Below are positions 58,122 through 64,000 of a stretch of DNA of 64,000 nucleotides, one piece after another. This DNA comes from Pelotomaculum sp. PtaB.Bin104 (GTDB lineage: Bacteria > Bacillota > Desulfotomaculia > Desulfotomaculales > Pelotomaculaceae). The notes under the pieces are model-generated. The model was not told where the DNA came from. It saw only the letters and a program-made list of their open reading frames with translations, and searched no databases. The translations under genes were made by a program, and so were the position numbers. The stretch's first letter is position 1, and the number at the start of each line of letters is the position of its first letter. Location: NCBI GenBank assembly GCA_002067205.1, contig MVQL01000229.1:1-64000 (forward strand). The letters are read 5' to 3'.

Positions 58122-60011
58122 ATGAGAAGAAATAGACTGCTAGCTATGGTATTGTTTTTCTGTTTAGTCTTCGGTCTCTCCTGGGTTATTCCCGCAGCAG
58201 CGGCAGAAATCGCAGCGCCAAGCAACTTGAGTGCGGTCGCAGTATCGGCAAGCCAGATTAACTTGACCTGGACCGATAAATCCAGCAATGAATCCGGCTT
58301 TAAGATTGAGCGCAAATCCGGGAACAGTGGTTTTGAGGAAATTGCGGTTGTAGACAGCAACACCACATTTACTGATACCAGTCTAGCCCCAAACACAACT
58401 TATACTTACCGCGTGCGGGCCTTCAATTCATCAGGTCATTCCGCCTACTCCAATGAAGACAGCGCCACCACCTCCAGTGCTGTGCCGGCAGCGCCTTCCG
58501 GCCTGTCTGCCACTGCACAGTCTTCTTCACGGATTAATCTAACCTGGGAGGACAACTCCAGCAACGAAACCGGCTTCAAAATCGAACGCAAGGAGTCGGG
58601 TGAAAATTACACCCAGGTCACTACACTGGGGGCCAATGCCAATAGTTATGAAGATACAGACCTGGACAGCAACACCACGTACTATTACCGGGTGCGGGCC
58701 TACAATTCCTCCGGCCATTCCGCCTACTCCAATGAAGACAGCACTACAACCAGTGGGAGCGGGGCCGTGCCTGAGGCACCGTCTGAGCTTTCCGCTACAG
58801 CAGCATCTGCTTCACGTATTAATTTAACCTGGGAGGACAACTCCAACAACGAAACCGGTTTTAAAATTGAGCGTAAAAGATCCGGTGGAACTTACAACCA
58901 GATTGCCACTGTGGGTGCTAACGTTACTACTTATACCGACTCAAGCCTATCCGATGATATCAGGTACTATTACCGGGTGCGGGCCTACAATGCTTACGGG
59001 AATTCGGACTACTCCGATGAAGACAGCGCTATTACTACCGACGGGGATGAGCCGGAAGCACCGTCCGACCTGTCCGCTACGGCACTTAGTTCTTCCAGGA
59101 TCAAAATAACCTGGGAGGATAACTCCAACAACGAAACCGGCTTTAAAATCGAGCGTAAAAGATCCGGCGGAACTTACAGCCAGATCACCACGGTGGGTGC
59201 CAACGTTACTACTTACACCGACTCAAGCCTATCCGATGATATCAGGTACTATTACCGCGTACGGGCCTACAATGCTTACGGGAATTCGGATTACTCCGAC
59301 GAAGACAGCACTATTACTACCGACGGGGATGAGCCGGAAGCACCGTCCGACCTGTCCGCAACGGCACTTAGTTCTTCCAGGATCAAAATAACCTGGGAGG
59401 ATAACTCCAACAACGAAAGCGGCTTCAAAATTGAGCGTAAAAGATCCGGCGGAACTTACAGCCAGATCGCCACGGTGGGTGCCAATATCACTACCTACAC
59501 CAACTACAGCCTGGACGACAACACCAGGTACTATTACCGGGTGCGGGCCTACAATGCTTACGGGAATTCGGACTACTCCGATGAAGACAGCGCCATCACT
59601 GGCAGTACCTCGGAAGTAGTAATTAAATTTTACATTGGCAAGTCATATTACTATGTAAACGATCAGCGCAGGACTATGGATATAGCCCCGGAGCTCAGGG
59701 AAAGCCGGACAGTCCTGCCTATCAGGTACGTTGCTGAAGCACTTGGGGCATCAGTGGCCTGGAAAGGAAGTGAGGAAAAAGTTACCATCTCCCTTAAAAA
59801 TCAGGTAATTGAACTTTGGATTGGTTGGAACACAGCCAGAGTCAACGGCCAGTATAAGCTCATTGATTCCACCAATCCCAAGGTCGCACCATTTGTTCTC
59901 CCGCCTGGCAGAACGATGCTGCCCCTGCGCTTTATCGCGGAAACCCTGGGCGCGGAGGTAGACTGGAACCAGTCTAATCAGGAGGTCACCGTAACTTACC
60001 CGGCACCGTAA
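58122..60011 (+). CDS. Secreted fibronectin type III repeat protein with copper-amine-oxidase-like stalk domain
   Basis: A 629-aa exported protein. The signal peptide (LLAMVLFFCLVFGLSWVIPA) is followed by five fibronectin type III domains of about 94 residues each (pattern APSxLSATA...INLTWEDNSNNETGF...YYYRVRAYN), spanning about residues 28-500. The last 130 residues form a copper amine oxidase N-terminal-like domain (VLPIRYVAEALGASVAWKG, LPLRFIAETLGAEVDWNQ), common in secreted proteins of Desulfotomaculum relatives and thought to bind cell wall or polysaccharide. Domains 3-5 are nearly identical, showing recent duplication. The ATG has AAAGGAGG. It is likely a cell-surface adhesion or matrix protein. 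Confidence 0.92.
   Translation: MRRNRLLAMVLFFCLVFGLSWVIPAAAAEIAAPSNLSAVAVSASQINLTWTDKSSNESGFKIERKSGNSGFEEIAVVDSNTTFTDTSLAPNTTYTYRVRAFNSSGHSAYSNEDSATTSSAVPAAPSGLSATAQSSSRINLTWEDNSSNETGFKIERKESGENYTQVTTLGANANSYEDTDLDSNTTYYYRVRAYNSSGHSAYSNEDSTTTSGSGAVPEAPSELSATAASASRINLTWEDNSNNETGFKIERKRSGGTYNQIATVGANVTTYTDSSLSDDIRYYYRVRAYNAYGNSDYSDEDSAITTDGDEPEAPSDLSATALSSSRIKITWEDNSNNETGFKIERKRSGGTYSQITTVGANVTTYTDSSLSDDIRYYYRVRAYNAYGNSDYSDEDSTITTDGDEPEAPSDLSATALSSSRIKITWEDNSNNESGFKIERKRSGGTYSQIATVGANITTYTNYSLDDNTRYYYRVRAYNAYGNSDYSDEDSAITGSTSEVVIKFYIGKSYYYVNDQRRTMDIAPELRESRTVLPIRYVAEALGASVAWKGSEEKVTISLKNQVIELWIGWNTARVNGQYKLIDSTNPKVAPFVLPPGRTMLPLRFIAETLGAEVDWNQSNQEVTVTYPAP
58780..59600 (+). repeat. Tandem 282-bp repeats coding FnIII domains 3-5
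   Basis: The words starting ACGGGGATGAGCCGGAAGCA occur at 59041 and 59323, a period of 282 bases (94 codons). The units differ at few bases and include nearly identical linkers (TTDGDEPEAPSDLSATALSS). Confidence 0.85.
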
Positions 60012-60177
60012 ACAGGGCAACAAATTCTCTTGACACTAGTAATTAAAAAGGAAACGGTGCATCTACCGTTTCCTTTTTATCCTCCGGATACGCATATTTT
60101 TCAATCTGATGAGCCGGGGGGTTTATCTATATCCAACCAGGTGGTTATTGACATCGATCAGGTTTGGTTTAAGATCA

Positions 60178-60621
60178 TTACTTACCATCCTGCGAAGCGA
60201 TAAGTTTGTATTCAGAAAAAATCTCAACATTGTTTTTCAGCATGGCCCACACAGGACAGTATGTTTTCTCTGATAACTCAATAGCTTTTTGCATGTCCGA
60301 GTCACTGACATCGTTAGAATTTAAAATAAATTCCAGAAAAATTTTTTCAAACGATGTTGGGTGTGTCTCCCGCCTGGCGCCACTGGCATTAACTTTAAAG
60401 CCGGATATGTTTTTCCTCATCTTTCTAAGCAATACCGCAATAGTCGAACCACTGCATGAAGCAAGGCTGATGAGCAATAATTCTAAAGGCATATAACCCT
60501 GGCCATCCCCAAGTGGCGGGACATAGTCAATAGTAAGTGCCGGGTTGGACCTTGCTGTCCCGGTAAATTGAATTTTTTCATTCGCCAGATCAACTGTAAC
60601 CTCTAATAGTCCTTCCACCAT
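60178..60621 (-). CDS. OsmC-family protein
   Basis: A 147-aa protein of the OsmC/Ohr superfamily. The region GDGQGYMPLELLLISLASCS carries the first redox cysteine (near residue 57), and the second lies in SEKTYCPVWAML (near residue 124). Such proteins reduce organic or fatty-acid peroxides. GAGAGGGG precedes the ATG. It is monocistronic. Confidence 0.9.
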   Translation of the reverse strand: MVEGLLEVTVDLANEKIQFTGTARSNPALTIDYVPPLGDGQGYMPLELLLISLASCSGSTIAVLLRKMRKNISGFKVNASGARRETHPTSFEKIFLEFILNSNDVSDSDMQKAIELSEKTYCPVWAMLKNNVEIFSEYKLIASQDGK

Positions 60622-60776
60622 TTAAAACCCCTCTCACTTATTTATAAAGCTCATTCCCCCGGTAAACGTTCTACCATATTCACAAGTAATTATAATTTAT
60701 TTTAGTCCCTTCGCATAGCTAGCTGTTTAACCAGTAAAATTTTGCAGGCTCATTTTTCGATAGTCTAACCAAGGCT

Positions 60777-60805
60777 CACAAATTTATCATTTTTTTCATA
60801 GGATA
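60777..60805 (+). promoter_or_regulatory. Sigma-K-like promoter before the YjcZ-like gene
   Basis: CACA (60777-60780), a 16-base spacer and CATAGGATA (60797-60805) match the sigma-K consensus mACm-16-CATAnnnTA exactly. It lies 25 bases before the start codon, placing the gene in the late mother-cell programme. Confidence 0.65.
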
Positions 60806-60830
60806 TAAAAAAACAGTAGGAGTGATATAA

Positions 60831-60953
60831 ATGGCATTTGGTGTTGACAGCGTTAGTTCCAGTGGTGCATGTGCACCAGTTGGGTGCAACTCAGCATTCA
60901 TCATCTTCCTGATTTTGATCCTTCTTGTTTGCGGTTGCAGTTTCTTCATTTAA
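60831..60953 (+). CDS. YjcZ-like small sporulation protein
   Basis: A 40-aa protein. The first 20 residues are G/S/C-rich (MAFGVDSVSSSGACAPVGCN), followed by a hydrophobic segment AFIIFLILILLVCGCSFFI. This is the plan of the YjcZ family of tiny spore-associated membrane proteins. GTAGGAG precedes the ATG. A sigma-K-type promoter upstream and a terminator downstream make it a self-contained late sporulation gene. Confidence 0.72.
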   Translation: MAFGVDSVSSSGACAPVGCNSAFIIFLILILLVCGCSFFI

Positions 60954-60974
60954 CAGTAAAACTACCCGATAAAT

Positions 60975-61000
60975 AAGCCAGGGAGACAAAGCCCTGGCTT
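60975..61000 (+). terminator. Terminator of the YjcZ-like gene
   Basis: AAGCCAGGG and CCCTGGCTT form a 9-bp stem with an eight-base loop, followed by ATTTT. The same stem occurs at 62031-62056. Confidence 0.8.
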
Positions 61001-61230
61001 ATTTTAGCTACGAGAACAGCTCCTCTTTATACCCCAGTCAACAGAGAGATAATCCAGCCAGCCTTTATTTTTTATCAATTCTAATTTCAGACACTGTTAT
61101 CAAACCATAGTTGCCTTTCCCGCCCCCCGCGTTCCTGGTATTTAATATAGGCGTCCGACTCTGGTCCTCCCACTCTGCTGTAAACCCTGTTATTAATTTT
61201 TCCCATCACTTCCCCGGTGCCACAGACCAA

Positions 61231-61259
61231 CACCAATTATTCCCGCTTAACATATAATA
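61231..61259 (+). promoter_or_regulatory. Sigma-K-like promoter before the DUF6143 gene
   Basis: CACC (61231-61234), a 16-base spacer and CATATAATA (61251-61259) match the sigma-K consensus. It is 53 bases before the TTG start codon. The remainder of the gap after 61000 shows no gene. Confidence 0.6.
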
Positions 61260-61312
61260 TGTAAACAAATCACCCAAGCATTAAATCACTTCTATAGAAG
61301 GTGTTTCTCATT

Positions 61313-61837
61313 TTGATTAAGTCAGTTAATATTCCTAATCCCCTGGCCAAATCATTTAAAGGAAAATATTTCGTGGGCTATGCTGATAATTTAACCTTCG
61401 GCAAGGGCACCAGTGCCTGGGCAGGCTTATTTAATCCGGTTGACTCAGGGATTTACCTATTTGTTAATGTATGGACTATCACAGAATTACTGGGCACACC
61501 GATCAGGGCGCAGATATGGTTCAATTCAACACCGCCCGGGGCGCCAGTTCCCTCGCCGCTGGTTACACCTGCGAACACGGCAATTTCTCCCCCGCCCAGG
61601 CCAAAAGTGCATTTACTGGAAGCCAGCAATGTTACCGGCTCACCGTGCGGTGGGATCAAGGCCTTTGTCAGAAGGGCGACTCCGGAAACCACACTGGTCT
61701 TTGAAGAGGACGGGAAATATATTTTTGCGCCCGGCGGCAACCTTACTGTATTTTTATCCAATCCGGAAAGCCCGGAGGAGAATGCGGCTGGGCGAGTTGC
61801 TTTTGGCTGGTGGGAAGAAAAAAATTATACTCTGTAA
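61313..61837 (+). CDS. DUF6143-family protein, probably spore-related
   Basis: A 174-aa protein resembling DUF6143: KYFVGYADNLTFGKGTSAWA near residue 18, SGIYLFVNVWTITELLGTPI and RAQIWFNSTPPGAPV; the C-terminal half has FGWWEEKNY at its end. The family is found in spore-forming Clostridia and Bacilli; the function is unknown. The TTG start was chosen because AGAAGGTG lies eight bases upstream; the GTG 12 bases earlier is part of that site. The promoter points to late mother-cell expression, suggesting a coat or exosporium role. Confidence 0.72.
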   Translation: MIKSVNIPNPLAKSFKGKYFVGYADNLTFGKGTSAWAGLFNPVDSGIYLFVNVWTITELLGTPIRAQIWFNSTPPGAPVPSPLVTPANTAISPPPRPKVHLLEASNVTGSPCGGIKAFVRRATPETTLVFEEDGKYIFAPGGNLTVFLSNPESPEENAAGRVAFGWWEEKNYTL

Positions 61838-62030
61838 TGAATCCAAGTTTAATAGCATCAGCCAATGATTATGGTGATCAGGATTACCGGTATTGAGTCT
61901 CTGCATATATCGTAGCTAAATAACGCACAGGCACTGATTATTCGGTGGATGTAAAGTATACGGTGCTTGAAACAGACTATACCGGGCCACTATGTCTCGC
62001 ATTTGAAACATGGCCTTTTTTGACGGTCTG

Positions 62031-62056
62031 AAGCCAGGGAGCTAAAGCCCTGGCTT
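62031..62056 (+). terminator. Terminator downstream of the DUF6143 gene
   Basis: AAGCCAGGG and CCCTGGCTT with an eight-base loop, followed by TTT. The stem is identical to that at 60975-61000. The stretch 61838-62030 and on to 62239 holds no other recognisable gene. Confidence 0.8.
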
Positions 62057-62239
62057 TTTAAATTTACTTTAACAAATAAATCTCTGAATATAATGCCGGA
62101 TATGGATGCAGTCGTTATGCAAAAAATACAGCTAGTTCCACTCGTGGCTGCTTGATAATTTAAAAGTTCAATTTTATTGAATAAATTTTTTTTGTAAGGG
62201 GACCAATATGTTTATAAAAAAAAACAGGGGGGAAATACG

Positions 62240-62446
62240 ATGACAGTCGGATCCCAGGTAAAGCAGACATTGGCCAGCCTGAAAAGTGCTCAAGCCAGCC
62301 TCGAATCCTTTGCTCTCCAAACGCAAAACCAACAGGCAAAACAGCTTTATACAAACGCCGCTCAGCAAACTAAAGCTATTCTTGATACTCTGGAACCAAG
62401 GATTAATGAAATCGAGAACCAGGAACCCCAATATAAAGGGTTTTAG
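62240..62446 (+). CDS. DUF1657 protein, first copy
   Basis: A 68-aa helical protein (VKQTLASLKSAQASLESFAL, then ILDTLEPRINEIENQEPQYK) of the DUF1657 family, which accompanies spoVA-2mob operons in Bacilli and Clostridia. The ATG has an AGGGGGG site. It is the first gene of a cluster leading to spoVAC; a promoter was not identified with confidence. Confidence 0.9.
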   Translation: MTVGSQVKQTLASLKSAQASLESFALQTQNQQAKQLYTNAAQQTKAILDTLEPRINEIENQEPQYKGF

Positions 62447-62547
62447 TCACAAGAATGGTACACCTATACCGGATCAATAATCCGGTATAGGTGTTTAACA
62501 TATTAAATTAATTTAAAGGATCCCATAAACGGGAGAGGTAACCAATT

Positions 62548-62754
62548 ATGACAATTAGTGCTCAGGTCAAGCAAACTCTTGCCAATCTTAAAAGCGTTCA
62601 AGGGACCTTAGAAACTTTTGCTTCGGTTGAAGAAAACCTGGAAGCTAAGGCAATACTAACCCGAAATTCACAAAGAATTGAACAAATTATAAAGGATATG
62701 GAAAAAAGAATTGGCATTTTAGAATTTGAAGAGCCGCAATATAAGGGTTTTTAA
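62548..62754 (+). CDS. DUF1657 protein, second copy
   Basis: A 68-aa paralogue of the preceding protein, with the same length and the same end EPQYKGF. The central segment (VQGTLETFASVEENLEAKAI) is diverged. GGGAGAGG precedes the ATG. A short inverted repeat (CACCTATACCGGAT/ATCCGGTATAGGTG, 62461-62494) lies between the two copies and may be a processing site or weak terminator. Confidence 0.9.
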   Translation: MTISAQVKQTLANLKSVQGTLETFASVEENLEAKAILTRNSQRIEQIIKDMEKRIGILEFEEPQYKGF

Positions 62755-62781
62755 GTGATCACATAATAAGGAGTAATCCGT

Positions 62782-63642
62782 ATGCCTGAAGGGTTAAACA
62801 TTTTTCTCCGCTCAATTGGCTTGTTTGCGCTTACCTTACTTCTTGTTCGTCTTATCGGTAAAAGGCAAACCTCCCGGCTGACCTTTTTTGACCTGATTAA
62901 TGGTATTGTAATAGGGGTAATGGCTGCCTCCATCTCCTTAAACCTGATTAATGACCTAGCCGGCGGACTTATTGCCCTGGCGGTTTGGACCATATTTCCA
63001 ATGTTGATTTATGTTTTGTCAATGAAATACAAAGCGGTAAGGGATATTATTCAGGGAAAAGAAACAGTCCTTATTAATCATGGTAAAGTCCTGGAAGATA
63101 AATTATTGGAAGCCCGCCTTACCCCTGAAGATTTTTTAAGCCGGCTGAGGAAGAATAATGTGTTTAATTTTGCTGATGTGGAATTTGCCGTGCTTGAGCC
63201 TAACGGAGAGATAAGTACACTTCTTAAGAAAGATAAACAACCTATTAACGCCAAGATTCTGGGCATAAAAGTCGGGCAGGAGAGCGTGCCCCAAACGGTT
63301 ATGCTTGACGGAATTATAATGGATGAGCCGCTTACGGCAATGGGACTAAACAGGCATTGGCTGCATACAGAATTGGAAAAAGTGGGGGTCGCACCCGAAA
63401 ACGTCTTTATTGGCCAGGTGGATTCCGTTGGACAACTATATCTGGACCTGTTCGACGATGCTATTCAGGTACCTAAGCCTAAAACTAAAGAACTCGCTTA
63501 CGCTACCATAAAAAAATGTCAGGCGGACTGTGAATTATATGCTTTAGGCACAAAAAAACCTGAAGCTAAAAAGATGTATGAAAAATCTTCCGAGATTTTG
63601 TCGAAAGTAATACAAGATTTAGAACCTTTGCTAAAAAGGTAA
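62782..63642 (+). CDS. DUF421 membrane protein with a DUF1657-like tail
   Basis: A 286-aa protein of the YetF/DUF421 family. It has three N-terminal hydrophobic segments (FALTLLLVRLIGKRQTSRLT, GVMAASISLNLINDLAGGLI, LAVWTIFPMLIYVLSMKYKA) and the cytoplasmic domain with KVLEDKLLEARLTPEDFLSR and FADVEFAVLEPNGEIS. The last 45 residues (TIKKCQADCELYALGTKKPE, AKKMYEKSSEILSKVIQDLE) repeat the DUF1657 pattern, so the two partners appear fused. DUF421 proteins in spoVA-2mob operons contribute to spore heat and pressure resistance. AAGGAG precedes the ATG. Confidence 0.9.
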   Translation: MPEGLNIFLRSIGLFALTLLLVRLIGKRQTSRLTFFDLINGIVIGVMAASISLNLINDLAGGLIALAVWTIFPMLIYVLSMKYKAVRDIIQGKETVLINHGKVLEDKLLEARLTPEDFLSRLRKNNVFNFADVEFAVLEPNGEISTLLKKDKQPINAKILGIKVGQESVPQTVMLDGIIMDEPLTAMGLNRHWLHTELEKVGVAPENVFIGQVDSVGQLYLDLFDDAIQVPKPKTKELAYATIKKCQADCELYALGTKKPEAKKMYEKSSEILSKVIQDLEPLLKR

Positions 63643-63655
63643 GGGGTGTGTAGAA

Positions 63656-64000
63656 TTGTCCAATAAAAAAAAGAAGAAATTAACTCCGGTACAACAAGAA
63701 TATCATTCCTTTGCTAAAAAAAGGGAACCTCAGCGTCCAGTACTGCTTAACTGCTTTAGAGCTTTTATAGTAGGAGGGGCAATCTGTCTTTTGGGTCAAT
63801 TTATTTCGGATTTCTTTCTTTGGAATTTTAATTTTACTGAAAAAACAGCCGGAGATCCGACAGTAGCTGTTTTGATTTTGCTCTCAGTCATTCTAACGGC
63901 TTCAGGGGTTTATGATCATATTGCCCAATGGGCCGGCGCCGGGACAGCGGTGCCGGTAACGGGGTTTGCTAATTCCATTGCTTCGGCAGCTATAGAACAC
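63656..64000 (+). CDS. spoVAC: Stage V sporulation protein AC, truncated by window end
   Basis: The first 115 codons of SpoVAC, a membrane protein of the channel that moves dipicolinic acid into the forespore and out during germination. It starts at TTG behind AAGGGGTG. The segment LTPVQQEYHSFAKKREPQRP and the helices FIVGGAICLLGQFISDFF and VAVLILLSVILTASGVYDHI are typical, followed by AGAGTAVPVTGFANSIASAA. The gene runs beyond the window; spoVAD and spoVAEb are expected next. Confidence 0.93.
   Translation, partial: MSNKKKKKLTPVQQEYHSFAKKREPQRPVLLNCFRAFIVGGAICLLGQFISDFFLWNFNFTEKTAGDPTVAVLILLSVILTASGVYDHIAQWAGAGTAVPVTGFANSIASAAIEH

Noticed and set aside
58780-59600. FnIII repeats considered as a CRISPR-like or IS-derived repeat
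   Set aside because: The repeats are in frame, protein-coding, 282 bases in period, and explained by domain duplication.
62161-62239. Sigma-G/sigma-F promoter before the first DUF1657 gene
   Set aside because: A TGAATA-like -35 is present, but no CATnnTA -10 box lies at acceptable spacing.

Overview
The window comes from a low-to-moderate GC, endospore-forming Firmicute, most like the Desulfotomaculum/Pelotomaculum group (Peptococcaceae, Clostridia). The signs are the rapZ-yvcK-whiA cluster next to an rpoN-gap-pgk-tpiA-gpmI-eno-secG glycolytic block, a membrane pyrophosphatase, SpoVA-type genes, YjcZ-like and DUF6143 spore-type proteins, and consensus-like sigma-K promoters. Species assignment is inference; no 16S rRNA gene is present.

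Layout. (1) 1-10095, minus strand: early/replication half of a prophage or phage-like integrative element. Genes run leftward from an XRE repressor/ImmA protease pair through a zinc-ribbon protein, a sigma-70 region 4-like activator, DUF2800 and DUF2815 proteins, a NUMOD4-HNH endonuclease, a family A DNA polymerase, an antirepressor and a VapE-type primase/helicase cut by the window edge. Two related palindromes with the same 3-nt centre flank the regulatory region and look like repressor operators. (2) 10387-17639, plus strand: a compact seven-gene accessory operon behind a small Cro-like regulator: two beta-class DNA methyltransferases, an unrecognised 182-aa protein, a PLD-nuclease/DEAD helicase fusion, a 67-aa protein, a DndD-like SMC ATPase and a DndE-like protein. 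No dndA/dndB/dndC sulfur genes are seen. This is the best candidate for an under-described defence system here. (3) 17655-19253: an IS3-family insertion. (4) 19526-20397: ssrA (tmRNA) and smpB. The accessory region abuts the 3' end of ssrA, a common integration site.

(5) 20796-47159, minus strand: chromosomal core: hppA, secG, eno, gpmI, tpiA, pgk, gap, rpoN, whiA, yvcK, rapZ, a sugar-phosphate module (SIS isomerase, glycogen-debranching enzyme, ROK glucokinase, HAD phosphatase), then uvrC, uvrA and uvrB. (6) 47474-57936: an orphan carB followed by small stress, repair and membrane genes, including a membrane-protein gene broken by two one-base deletions in T runs, a decayed glutaredoxin gene, an APC permease, an NADPH-dependent FMN reductase-like protein, an O6-alkylguanine transferase, a VOC protein and an unusual Fpg/Nei-like protein lacking Pro2. 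(7) 58122-64000: a secreted fibronectin-III repeat protein with a copper-amine-oxidase-like stalk domain, an OsmC protein, two genes behind sigma-K-like promoters, and the start of a spoVA-2mob-like operon (two DUF1657 genes, a DUF421 protein with a DUF1657-like tail, and spoVAC truncated by the window end).

How they work together: the glycolytic block covers triose phosphate to PEP. The debranching enzyme, glucokinase and isomerase feed glycogen-derived sugar into it, with YvcK/RapZ as likely regulators of carbon and envelope metabolism. UvrA/B/C form the excision repair set. The right end is a spore-linked region.
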